A model generated the notes under the pieces. The model had not been told where the DNA came from and made no database searches. It saw only the letters and a program-made list of their open reading frames with translations. Of a DNA stretch of 64,000 bases, positions 24,537-32,988 are shown in pieces. A program made the position numbers and the translations under genes. Numbering within the stretch: the first letter of the stretch is position 1; the number at the start of each line of letters is the position of its first letter. The stretch is from an uncultured Campylobacterota bacterium (GTDB taxonomy: Bacteria; Campylobacterota; Campylobacteria; Campylobacterales; Sulfurovaceae): assembly GCA_937141405.1 (NCBI GenBank), contig CAKZQQ010000005.1:496001-560000 (forward strand), written 5' to 3'.

Positions 24537-25607
24537 TCAATCCTTTATATAAGATGCGATGACATCTCCCATTCGTGAACATGAACAGACCTCTTTTGCA
24601 CCATAAGCACTGATGTCTCCTGTACGATACCCATCTTTGAGACTCGTTTTGATAGCTGCATCAATCATATCGGCCGCTTTACTCTCGCCTAATGAATAGC
24701 GTAACATCATAGAAACACTTGAGATAGTTGCAAGCGGATTGGCGACATTTTGACCTGCGATATCAGGAGCCGAACCATGAATCGGCTCGAAAAGTCCCAC
24801 TTTCGCTCCGGTACTAGCACTTGGAAGAAGCCCGATAGAACCACTGAGCATACTCGCAGCATCTGAGAGAATATCACCAAATATATTGCCTGTGAGTATC
24901 ACATCAAACTGTTTTGGATTGCGGATAAGCTGCATAGCCGCATTATCAACATACATATGAGAGAGTTCAACTTCGGGGTACTCTTTTGCGATATCGATGA
25001 CGATATCACGCCAAAATTGACTCACCTCTAAGACATTTGCCTTATCAACAGAGCAGACTCTCTTGTCTCGCTTCATAGCGATCTCAAAAGCGACATGAGC
25101 AATCCGCTCAACCTCTTCTTTTGTATAGATCATCGTGTTGTATGCTTTATCTTCAAGCTGCTCTCTTGGCTGTCCAAAATAGATACCGCCCGTAAGCTCT
25201 CTAACAACCATGATATCTACGCCCTTAAGAACCTCTGACTTCAATGTCGAGGCATCAACAAGCTCATCATAAACCATAGCGGGACGCAAGTTAGCAAATG
25301 TACCCATATGCGCTCTGAGCCCCAAAAGTCCGCTCTCAGGTCTTAGGTGTCGCTCTAACGCATCCCATTTAGGACCGCCGATTGCTCCAAAAAGAACGGC
25401 ATCACAGAGCATTGCACTCTCTTTTGTCTCTACAGGAAGCGGAACACCCGTTGCATCGATAGCCTCTCCACCTAAAAGCATTCTTTTGTATTCAAAATTG
25501 ATATCAAAAACTTGCCCGACTTTATCGAGTACTTTTATCGCTTCATCAACTATCTCAGGACCGATACCATCCCCTTTTATAACACCGATATTATAATTTT
25601 TACTCAC
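24537..25607 (-). CDS. leuB: 3-isopropylmalate dehydrogenase
   Basis: LeuB oxidatively decarboxylates 3-isopropylmalate in leucine synthesis. Characteristic parts are [17 protein letters not shown], the isopropylmalate-specific [26 protein letters not shown], and the NAD site [19 protein letters not shown]. The 356-residue length is normal. Its ATG overlaps the leuD stop by four bases. With leuD it forms a partial leucine set; leuA and leuC are not in the window. Confidence 0.97.
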   Translation of the reverse strand: MSKNYNIGVIKGDGIGPEIVDEAIKVLDKVGQVFDINFEYKRMLLGGEAIDATGVPLPVETKESAMLCDAVLFGAIGGPKWDALERHLRPESGLLGLRAHMGTFANLRPAMVYDELVDASTLKSEVLKGVDIMVVRELTGGIYFGQPREQLEDKAYNTMIYTKEEVERIAHVAFEIAMKRDKRVCSVDKANVLEVSQFWRDIVIDIAKEYPEVELSHMYVDNAAMQLIRNPKQFDVILTGNIFGDILSDAASMLSGSIGLLPSASTGAKVGLFEPIHGSAPDIAGQNVANPLATISSVSMMLRYSLGESKAADMIDAAIKTSLKDGYRTGDISAYGAKEVCSCSRMGDVIASYIKD

Positions 25608-26095
25608 GCCTTTGCCCCTAACTCTTTTTTAGCAAATTTGATAAGCCCGCCAGCATCAACAAGACTTTGCATAAATTCAGGAATAGGGTTAAACTTATAG
25701 GCTTTATCTTGGGTGAGATTGATGATCTCTCCACTACTCATATCTATCTTGATTGTATCACCCTCATTTATTTCATTTGCTTCCGCAAGCTCAAATATCG
25801 GTAAGCCCATATTGAAAGCATTTCTATAAAATATTCGTGCAAAGGTCGGTGCTACAACAGCACTAATGCCGGCTGCTTTGAGTGCGATGGGTGCATGTTC
25901 TCTACTTGAACCGCATCCAAAATTTTCACCGGCAACGATGATATCGCCTCTCTTCATCTTTTTTACAAAATCAGGATCTGCATCTTCCATGACATATTTT
26001 GCGAGATGTTCAGGATCACTTGAGTTGAGATATCTTGCAGCTATAATGAGATCTGTATCCACATTATCTCCAAATTTCCAAACCTTTCCTTGCAC
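25604..26095 (-). CDS. leuD: 3-isopropylmalate dehydratase small subunit
   Basis: LeuD is the swivel-domain subunit that works with LeuC to isomerise isopropylmalate. The protein begins [22 protein letters not shown] and has [18 protein letters not shown] and [14 protein letters not shown], all diagnostic. The start codon is GTG at 26095, with AAGGA six bases before it; no in-frame ATG precedes it. The 163-residue length matches the short, archaeal-like LeuD form common in this phylum. A TATAAT promoter lies at 26124-26129. Confidence 0.96.
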   Translation of the reverse strand: MQGKVWKFGDNVDTDLIIAARYLNSSDPEHLAKYVMEDADPDFVKKMKRGDIIVAGENFGCGSSREHAPIALKAAGISAVVAPTFARIFYRNAFNMGLPIFELAEANEINEGDTIKIDMSSGEIINLTQDKAYKFNPIPEFMQSLVDAGGLIKFAKKELGAKA

Positions 26096-26123
26096 ACTTA
26101 TTCCTTTTGACTAATTTTCGGCG

Positions 26124-26129
26124 ATTATA
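26124..26129 (-). promoter_or_regulatory. Extended -10 promoter of leuD
   Basis: TTGGGTATAATCGC on the minus strand, 28 bases before the GTG of leuD. The same 14 bases occur upstream of pyrH. It faces the rpoD promoter on the other strand. Confidence 0.5.
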
Positions 26130-26160
26130 CCCAATTTTACCAAAAAAGCCTCTTTTTTAA

Positions 26161-26189
26161 TTGTTTTGATCAGAAAATTTCGGTATAAT
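26161..26189 (+). promoter_or_regulatory. Sigma-70-type promoter of rpoD
   Basis: TTGTTT (26161-26166), a 17-base spacer and TATAAT (26184-26189) form the best two-element promoter in the window. The rpoD ATG follows 49 bases later, behind an AAGGAAA site. RpoD therefore likely drives its own transcription. Confidence 0.6.
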
Positions 26190-26238
26190 ACCCTCTTTAT
26201 AAAAACGCTGCAAAATCTTAACCAAGGAAATCACTCAT

Positions 26239-28113
26239 ATGCCTCAAAAAGACAGTATGACCCAAATAGAAGGTCTGATCAAATCTAAGAAAAAAGGTGA
26301 TGTACTTACATTCGAAAATATTGCAAAAGAGTTTATAAAACCTGTCACGCAAGCACAAGCAAAAAAGATAAAAAAACTTGCTGCTGAGAATAAAAAGCAG
26401 ATTATAAGTGCCTCAGAGTATGCACAATATATCACGGATAAACGAAGAGCAAAAAGAGAGAGTGATAGAAAAAAACTTATAGATGATAATAACGAAGATG
26501 AATTTGATCTCGCAAAAGAGAAAGAGCTTTTAGAGTGGAGTCGAAGTGATAGTCCTGTTAGGATGTATCTTAGAGAGATGGGCAAAATTCCACTCCTTAC
26601 AAAAGATGAAGAGGTTGACCTTAGTATCCAGATAGAAGAAGGCGAAGATATCATCTTGGATGCCATCTGCTCTGTGCCGTACCTTATTCAATACATTCTC
26701 AACTACAAAGAACCGCTTCTCAACAGAGAAAGACGCGTAAAAGAGCTCTTTAAAAACTTTGAAGATGCCGGCGACGAAGAGAGTGATAATGAAAATGATG
26801 ATGATAGCGACAATGAAAATGATGATGAAGAAGATAATACCGCTGCTGAAGTAAAAGATGACAAAAGAGTATTGCAGGTCGTCACAAGCTTTAACAATCT
26901 TGAAAAAGCAAAAAAAGATTGGGAAAGGGGAAGAAATGAGCTTCTCAAAATTTGTGATATCGAGGATGAAAATTCCGATAAACTCTTTTATGAGCGTCTC
27001 AAAGTAGCACAAAAAAAAGAGACACTTAAAAAAGCTCTCATAGAACTTGGGCCGACAAGTAAACTCATCAACGAACTTGTAAAAGCGATGGAAACAGCAC
27101 TTACAAGCGATGATAGTTTTGAAAAAGAGTTGAGCAGATTGGAGTATAAACTTCCACTTTTCAATGATACTTTGATCAAAAATCACCAAAAGATACTCAA
27201 AAATATCATCAATATGGATAAAGACGGCATCGCCTCTGCCGTTCCAGAAACGACAATGGTGAGTACCTATATGGAAATCAAAAAACTCTTCGAAACAAGA
27301 GAAGCGAGTAAGGGCGGTTTTGATCTTACGCCTGAGAAGCTCTCCGAGATACTCAATCAGATAAGACAAGGGAAAGAGAAGAGCGAACGCGCCAAAACGA
27401 GAATGGCAAAAAGTAACCTTAGACTTGTTGTCTCTATAGCCAAAAGATATACCAATAGAGGCTTGCCTTTCCTTGATCTTATCCAAGAGGGAAACATCGG
27501 GCTTATGAAAGCTGTTGATAAGTTTGAATATGAAAAAGGGTATAAGTTTTCAACCTATGCTACTTGGTGGATCAGACAAGCAATCAGTAGAGCTATCGCC
27601 GATCAAGCTAGAACTATCAGAATCCCTATCCATATGATAGAGACGATCAATAGAATCAACAAAATCATCAGAAAGCACCTTCAAGAGACGGGAAGCGAGC
27701 CTGATCTTGACACCATAGCGCAAGAAGTCGGACTCTCTGTTGATAAGGTCAAAAATGTTATCAAGATAACAAAAGAGCCTGTGAGTCTCGAGACTCCTGT
27801 CGGCGATGAAGACGATGGAAGATTTGGTGACTTTATCGAAGATAAAAATACTATAAGCCCTACAGAATCTGTCCTAAGAGATGATCTCAACAATCAGATA
27901 GACGATGTTCTTGATCAACTCAACGAAAGAGAAAAAGCCGTCATAAGAATGCGTTTTGGCTTACTCGATGACGAAAGTGATAGAACACTTGAAGAGATAG
28001 GCAAAGAGCTAAATGTAACACGTGAGAGAGTCAGACAAATAGAGTCTTCTGCTATCAAAAAACTTAAGCATCCAAAAGTCGGAAGAAAACTCAAAAACTA
28101 CATAGAAGAGTAG
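26239..28113 (+). CDS. rpoD: RNA polymerase primary sigma factor RpoD
   Basis: This is the vegetative sigma factor. Region 1.2-type sequence ([21 protein letters not shown]) starts near residue 101; region 2 includes [27 protein letters not shown] and the -10 recognition stretch [22 protein letters not shown]; region 4 ends with [20 protein letters not shown]. About residues 173-210, in the non-conserved region, hold an acidic low-complexity block made of Asp, Glu and Asn with near-repeats of DSDNENDDE. The 624-residue length is normal. cinA-like follows after one base, so the pair is probably co-transcribed. Confidence 0.97.
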   Translation: MPQKDSMTQIEGLIKSKKKGDVLTFENIAKEFIKPVTQAQAKKIKKLAAENKKQIISASEYAQYITDKRRAKRESDRKKLIDDNNEDEFDLAKEKELLEWSRSDSPVRMYLREMGKIPLLTKDEEVDLSIQIEEGEDIILDAICSVPYLIQYILNYKEPLLNRERRVKELFKNFEDAGDEESDNENDDDSDNENDDEEDNTAAEVKDDKRVLQVVTSFNNLEKAKKDWERGRNELLKICDIEDENSDKLFYERLKVAQKKETLKKALIELGPTSKLINELVKAMETALTSDDSFEKELSRLEYKLPLFNDTLIKNHQKILKNIINMDKDGIASAVPETTMVSTYMEIKKLFETREASKGGFDLTPEKLSEILNQIRQGKEKSERAKTRMAKSNLRLVVSIAKRYTNRGLPFLDLIQEGNIGLMKAVDKFEYEKGYKFSTYATWWIRQAISRAIADQARTIRIPIHMIETINRINKIIRKHLQETGSEPDLDTIAQEVGLSVDKVKNVIKITKEPVSLETPVGDEDDGRFGDFIEDKNTISPTESVLRDDLNNQIDDVLDQLNEREKAVIRMRFGLLDDESDRTLEEIGKELNVTRERVRQIESSAIKKLKHPKVGRKLKNYIEE

Positions 28114-28114
28114 T

Positions 28115-28858
28115 ATGCGCTTCTTTGCTCTTATAATCGGCACAGAGATACTCAATGACAGGAGGGAGGACAAACATCTCCCCTTTCTCAAAAAAGAGCT
28201 AGCAAACTACGGTTATAGCTTAGAGGGTGTCTTTTTTATCGCTGACAAGAGTGAACTTATCATCAACACTATAAACCTTGTTGCATCCATGAAAGATGCC
28301 GTATTGCTCTCTTTTGGCGGTATCGGATCAACTCCCGATGATCTTACGAGGGAGTGCGCGGCAATCGCACTTCGAGACGGCAATCTCTATGAACATGAAA
28401 AAGCAAAAGAGATCATAGAAGGTAAATTGGGCGAAAAAGCCTATCCGCATGCAATCAATATGGCACATCTTCCTAAAAAGAGTGACATCATAGACAATCC
28501 ATTTAACGGGATGCCGGCATTCTCTTTAGATAACCGTTTCTTCTTTATGCCCGGCTTTCCGGAGATGAGTCATCCTATGAGCAAAAAGATAATTGCTTCG
28601 CTTATCAAGGAGCCGAAAAAAACTTTTAGATACTCACTCACAGCACTCTGCAAAGAGAGTGAATTTATAGAGATTATGAAGCAGGTGCCAAGTGATGTTG
28701 AATGCTCTTCCCTGCCAAAAATCTATAGTGACGGACCACGTGCCGTACTCTCTGTGTCATCGGAAAATGAGCAGAGCGCTAAAGATACATTTGATAAGTT
28801 TATTATGCATCTCGATAAAAAGAATATTATCTATTCTCTTCGCGATGAAGAAGCATAA
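28115..28858 (+). CDS. CinA-like molybdopterin-binding-domain protein
   Basis: The 247-residue protein matches the N-terminal MoCF (MoaB/Mog-like) domain of CinA: ALIIGTEILND at the start, then LLSFGGIGSTPDDLTRECAA, and FFFMPGFPEM near the middle. The C-terminal deamidase domain of full CinA (NMN amidohydrolase) is absent. A role in pyridine-nucleotide salvage or in molybdopterin handling is possible; the family assignment does not decide. It starts one base after rpoD. Confidence 0.85.
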   Translation: MRFFALIIGTEILNDRREDKHLPFLKKELANYGYSLEGVFFIADKSELIINTINLVASMKDAVLLSFGGIGSTPDDLTRECAAIALRDGNLYEHEKAKEIIEGKLGEKAYPHAINMAHLPKKSDIIDNPFNGMPAFSLDNRFFFMPGFPEMSHPMSKKIIASLIKEPKKTFRYSLTALCKESEFIEIMKQVPSDVECSSLPKIYSDGPRAVLSVSSENEQSAKDTFDKFIMHLDKKNIIYSLRDEEA

Positions 28859-28925
28859 AGGATACAACAACTCTTTATCTATTTTATGCTAATATTGCGC
28901 AAATTTAATAGAGGAGCCTTCTAAT

Positions 28926-29444
28926 ATGAATATAGAAAAGATTGACCATGGAACATCTCCGGATGAGATAAAGGTCGTTATAGAAGTACCATTAAACTCA
29001 AATATAAAATATGAGATAGATAAAGATTCAGGTGCAGTTGAAGTTGATAGAGTTCTCTACTCTGCTATGCACTACCCTGCAAACTACGGGTTTATCCCAA
29101 ATACACTCTCTGATGACGGCGACCCTGCCGATGTGCTTGTATTGTGTGATTATACACTTCAAGCGGGCTCAGTTATCAAATGTAGACTTGTCGGTGTATT
29201 GCTCACAGAAGATGAGAGTGGTGGCGATGAAAAATTACTTGCTGTCCCTACAAATAAGATTGACCCAAGCTATGCCAATATCAACGATATAGATGATATC
29301 GCACCGCACAAACTCAGTAGAATCAAAAACTTTTTTGAAACATACAAGATGCTAGAGCCAAACAAATGGGTGAAAGTAGCAGGTTTTGAAGATAAAGCCT
29401 CTGCTGCAAAAATCGTAGAAAAAGCGATCAAAAACTACAAATAA
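28926..29444 (+). CDS. ppa: Inorganic pyrophosphatase
   Basis: Soluble family I pyrophosphatase, which pulls biosynthetic reactions forward by hydrolysing pyrophosphate. Family residues are clear: EVPLNSNIKYEIDKDSG, the metal site DGDPADVLVL and a later EDESGGDEKLLAVP, with YANINDIDDI. The length of 172 is normal. GAGGAG lies seven bases before the ATG. A weak hairpin follows the stop. It is monocistronic or the last gene after rpoD and the cinA-like gene. Confidence 0.97.
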   Translation: MNIEKIDHGTSPDEIKVVIEVPLNSNIKYEIDKDSGAVEVDRVLYSAMHYPANYGFIPNTLSDDGDPADVLVLCDYTLQAGSVIKCRLVGVLLTEDESGGDEKLLAVPTNKIDPSYANINDIDDIAPHKLSRIKNFFETYKMLEPNKWVKVAGFEDKASAAKIVEKAIKNYK

Positions 29445-29452
29445 TTCCCTAT

Positions 29453-29470
29453 CCTGAACTCTCGTTCGGG
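29453..29470 (+). terminator. Possible terminator after ppa
   Basis: CCTGAAC and GTTCGGG pair over seven positions (one G-T) around a 4-base loop, followed after a dozen bases by CTCTTATAAACTTTTTT. The T run is late, so the call is tentative. Confidence 0.3.
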
Positions 29471-29521
29471 GATATTATCGCAGCTCTTATAAACTTTTTT
29501 CTATATATTTAGAGATGATTA

Positions 29522-30661
29522 CTAGAGGTCGTCAATCTCTTTTGTTCTATTTATAAGATACTGCGTCACGCCATCAGCAATCCCTTGCGCGACCTTATCT
29601 TGGTATTGTGCATTAAAGAGTCGGATGCGATCCGTAGGATGTGTGATATACCCCACTTCGACCAATATAGAAGGACGACTAGCACCTACAAGTACCCAAA
29701 AAGGCGCATGTCTTACACCGCCGTCATATACCTTGTAATGAGGGGAGAGCGCTCCGAGCATATGGCTTTGCACATCGATAGCAAGTTTATTTGAAAGTAG
29801 TATTTTTGGACCTGAGAGCACGCTACTGAGTATCACATCTTTGCTTGTTTTATTTGTGCCTTGCAATACGGAAGCATTCTCCCTAGCGGCAACACCTTGA
29901 CTTCTAGAATCACGGGTATTTTGCAAAAAGAAAGTCTCTATGCCATGCAAGACATTGACACTCTTTTTAGGAGCGGCATTGGCGTGAATAGAGATGAATA
30001 TCTTTGCATTCTTCTTATCGGCAAGTTTTGTTCTTTGTCCAAGGGTCAAAAATCGATCATTTTCTCGCGTCAAATAGACAGTATAGCCGACCTTTTTGAG
30101 CTTTGCTTTAAGTCTTTTTGCGATAGCCAAAACAACATCTTTCTCTCTTTTACCTTGACTCATGGCACCGGGGTCTTTTCCGCCGTGACCCGGATCGATA
30201 ACGATTACTTCGCCTCTTATCATATCGGATATCGTTGCTTTTGGAGCAGGCTTATTTTTAACAGGGGCTACGCTGCCATTAAATGTTCCAAGTGCTTTTG
30301 GAATCGGGATGATGTACTGTCTAGGAGAGAGTGGCGAGATATACCCCACTATCCTCTCGGACTTCGGATTAGAAAGTACGACCCTTACAACATCTTTTCT
30401 AAACTGGGCAAATCTTATTTTGGAATTATTTTTTAAAGAAGCACCCGATTTACTATCTCTAAGCATAGTATTTTTTATATCATAGACAGAGCGCACAGGG
30501 CTTGTAAGCGCAAAAGATTTGATATCTTTGCTGCTTACTTTATCTCTAAAGTCCAATATAACGGCATCTCTATCTACTCTGATATCGTTGAGTATATTTT
30601 TAGCATATCCGAAAGAGAAAACGAGAACAAATATAAAAAATATCTTTACGAGGTATTTCAC
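29522..30661 (-). CDS. N-acetylmuramoyl-L-alanine amidase (AMIN + Amidase_3)
   Basis: A periplasmic zinc amidase that removes stem peptides from peptidoglycan and helps daughter cells separate. A signal peptide (residues 1-20) precedes an AMIN localisation domain (about 25-125). The catalytic domain has the first zinc motif VIDPGHGGKDPGA, the substrate strand KIFISIHANA and the late ligand region ILVEVGYITHPTD. Length is 379. It shares the direction of the genes down to trmB. The envC-like and ftsEX genes a few kilobases away are the likely activator system of this type of amidase. Confidence 0.94.
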   Translation of the reverse strand: MKYLVKIFFIFVLVFSFGYAKNILNDIRVDRDAVILDFRDKVSSKDIKSFALTSPVRSVYDIKNTMLRDSKSGASLKNNSKIRFAQFRKDVVRVVLSNPKSERIVGYISPLSPRQYIIPIPKALGTFNGSVAPVKNKPAPKATISDMIRGEVIVIDPGHGGKDPGAMSQGKREKDVVLAIAKRLKAKLKKVGYTVYLTRENDRFLTLGQRTKLADKKNAKIFISIHANAAPKKSVNVLHGIETFFLQNTRDSRSQGVAARENASVLQGTNKTSKDVILSSVLSGPKILLSNKLAIDVQSHMLGALSPHYKVYDGGVRHAPFWVLVGASRPSILVEVGYITHPTDRIRLFNAQYQDKVAQGIADGVTQYLINRTKEIDDL

Positions 30662-31762
30662 TTATCTCTTTTCTCCAAAAATGAGTTTTTTAAGCAGTTC
30701 TTTCACGCTAATAATCTCTTTGAGTTTGTATCCATTTGTGCCTGAAAAGAAGAGTCCTTTTTGAAGATCCCCATCGTAGGCATCACAAAGTCTATCGGCG
30801 ATACAATATCCAACAATCTTTGCCTCCTCTCCTCTATGGCAAGGAGCAACACAATTTGAGATACAGGCTACCTTTGGTGCTGTTCCCTCTTGGATTGTTT
30901 TGTGTAAATTCGTCTTAACACCTCTTGCAGGATAACCGACCGGTGATTTGAAAAGTTGTATATCTTCTTCTTTCGCATCAAGAATCGTCTGCTTAAAATT
31001 ATCACTTGCATCACACTCATGTGTTCCTATAAATCTTGTCCCCATCTGCACACCGCTTGCACCGAGATCAAACATTCTTTTGATATCTTCATGATCCCAG
31101 ATACCTCCGGCAGCAATCACCGGGAAATCACCCCACTCTTTTGCCTCTTCTACTATAGGTTGGATAAGATTTTCAAGCTGGTTCTCTTCAAGCAGGCACT
31201 CTTCATATTTAAAGCCTTGATGCCCGCCACTGAGTGGCCCCTCCACGATAACGGCATCGGGGAGTCTGTTATGATTTTTTTGCCATCTTTTACACAATAT
31301 CTTCAAGGCTTTAGCTGTTGAGACGATAGGCACGATCGCAACATCGGGAAAATCTTTCACACACTCAGGCAAACTCAAAGGAAGCCCTGCTCCTGTTATA
31401 ACGATATTTGCTCCTGCTTTACATGAATCGATAACAACTCTTTTATAATCATTGATAGCATACAATACATTCACAGCCAAAGGCTTCTCGCCACATATTT
31501 TTCTAGCATTTTTAAAGATCGCCTCAAGCGCCTTTGCAGAGTAGAAATTAATCGCATCAACCGGTCTTTTATCTGCTGCTAAATCTTTGGCATATTTTCT
31601 ATCCTTATATATGCCTGTTCCAACTGTGCTGATAACTCCGAGTGCGCCCTCTTTTGAGACTGCTCCTGCTAATCTATCCCAACTGATTCCGACACCCATT
31701 CCTCCTTGGATAATGGGTATATCAATTATATATTTTCCTATTTTCAATGGTGCGAATGTCAC
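30662..31762 (-). CDS. Nitronate monooxygenase-family flavoprotein
   Basis: An FMN-dependent TIM-barrel enzyme of the 2-nitropropane dioxygenase/FabK superfamily. The start PIIQGGMGVGISWDRLAGAV and GALGVIST are typical, with the phosphate-binding part IAAGGIWDHEDI and VQMGTRF. The C-terminus has a clustered cysteine stretch CISNCVAPCHRG and further cysteines, a feature of a distinct subgroup. The catalytic histidine region GGHQG is present. Its physiological substrate cannot be read from sequence. It ends one base before the amidase begins and overlaps tyrS by one base. Confidence 0.85.
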   Translation of the reverse strand: MTFAPLKIGKYIIDIPIIQGGMGVGISWDRLAGAVSKEGALGVISTVGTGIYKDRKYAKDLAADKRPVDAINFYSAKALEAIFKNARKICGEKPLAVNVLYAINDYKRVVIDSCKAGANIVITGAGLPLSLPECVKDFPDVAIVPIVSTAKALKILCKRWQKNHNRLPDAVIVEGPLSGGHQGFKYEECLLEENQLENLIQPIVEEAKEWGDFPVIAAGGIWDHEDIKRMFDLGASGVQMGTRFIGTHECDASDNFKQTILDAKEEDIQLFKSPVGYPARGVKTNLHKTIQEGTAPKVACISNCVAPCHRGEEAKIVGYCIADRLCDAYDGDLQKGLFFSGTNGYKLKEIISVKELLKKLIFGEKR

Positions 31763-32961
31763 TATTTTACCTCTATCTTTGCAAATTTTCTTTTTCCAAC
31801 TTGGATGACATATTCACCAACTTCTAGCTGAAGCTGAACATCATCAACCTTGTTTTGGTTCAGCTTAATGGCTCCTTGGATTATATCTCGTCTTGCTTGA
31901 GAAGTAGATGATTCGAGCTTTGCATCTACAAGCGCTTTACATATCCAAACAGGTCCATCCATCTCAAATTCCTCTATATCACTCGGGATTTGATTTGATT
32001 TGAAGACATTATCAAACTCCTCTTTGGCTTTAAGTGCTACTGCTTCATCGTAAAATCTCTGCGTCAGCTCAAGGGCAAGTGTCTCTTTTGCACTTTTGGG
32101 ATGTAAGCTTCCATCAGCAACCTCTTTTTGCATAGAAGCAATCTCGGCTAAACTCTTTGTGCTCAAAAGCTCATAATAACGCCACATAAGTTCATCGGAG
32201 ATAGAGAGCACTTTGGCGTAAATAGTGTTAGCATCTTCGGTGATGCCGATATAGTTATTTAAAGATTTACTCATCTTAGCAACTCCGTCTAGCCCTTCTA
32301 AGATAGGCATTGTTATCACCGCTTGCTCTTTACCTAGCTCATAAGTTCTCTGGAGATGTCTTCCCATGAGGAGATTAAATTTTTGATCTGTTCCGCCAAG
32401 CTCTATATCACTCTTAAGCTCAACACTATCATAGCCCTGTAAAAGTGGATATAAAAATTCGGATATGGATATGCTTTGATTGCTTTTATAACGCTTTTCA
32501 AAATCATCACGCTCGAGCATTCTTGCAACACTAAAGAGCGTACTAAGTCCCACTATACCTGTCGCACCAAGCTTGTCAAACCATTTTGAGTTGTAGTATA
32601 TCTCCGTTTTTGACCGATCCAAAATCAAAAATGCCTGCTCTTGGTATGTTTTTGCATTTGCAGCGATGGCATCGGAGCTCATCACTTTTCTTGTTTCGCT
32701 CTTACCTGTCGGATCGCCGATAGTTGCAGTAAAATCCCCTATGATAAGCTGCACTATTGCGCCGTGATTTTGAAATGTTTTGAGCTTTTGTAATAAGACG
32801 GTATGGCCAAGATGCAAATCGGCACCCGTAGGATCAAATCCTACTTTTACCGTATATGGCTTCCCCTCTTCATAATACCCCTTAAGAAGCTTTTTTATAT
32901 ATTCAAGATCGATGATCTCTGCTGCTCCTCTTTGGATCTCCTTTATTGCATTTTCAATCAA
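31762..32961 (-). CDS. tyrS: Tyrosyl-tRNA synthetase
   Basis: TyrS charges tRNA-Tyr. The HIGH-type motif is DLHLGHTVLL, the KMSKS motif is AKMSKSLNNYIG, and a C-terminal S4 RNA-binding domain ends the protein (ARRDIIQGAIKLNQNKV to about residue 395). The start codon is TTG at 32961, with AAGGAG seven bases upstream; the ATG in the spacer is out of frame. The 399-residue length matches the epsilonproteobacterial type. It follows spoT by 27 bases. Confidence 0.96.
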   Translation of the reverse strand: MIENAIKEIQRGAAEIIDLEYIKKLLKGYYEEGKPYTVKVGFDPTGADLHLGHTVLLQKLKTFQNHGAIVQLIIGDFTATIGDPTGKSETRKVMSSDAIAANAKTYQEQAFLILDRSKTEIYYNSKWFDKLGATGIVGLSTLFSVARMLERDDFEKRYKSNQSISISEFLYPLLQGYDSVELKSDIELGGTDQKFNLLMGRHLQRTYELGKEQAVITMPILEGLDGVAKMSKSLNNYIGITEDANTIYAKVLSISDELMWRYYELLSTKSLAEIASMQKEVADGSLHPKSAKETLALELTQRFYDEAVALKAKEEFDNVFKSNQIPSDIEEFEMDGPVWICKALVDAKLESSTSQARRDIIQGAIKLNQNKVDDVQLQLEVGEYVIQVGKRKFAKIEVK

Positions 32962-32988
32962 ACCATATCTCCTTTTTGTAATTTTATA

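Noticed and set aside
26530-27486. A 318-codon open frame antisense to rpoD
   Set aside because: It lies entirely within the rpoD coding region, has a biased composition rich in Phe, Ile and Cys as expected from a complementary frame, and lacks a ribosome site or any family motif.
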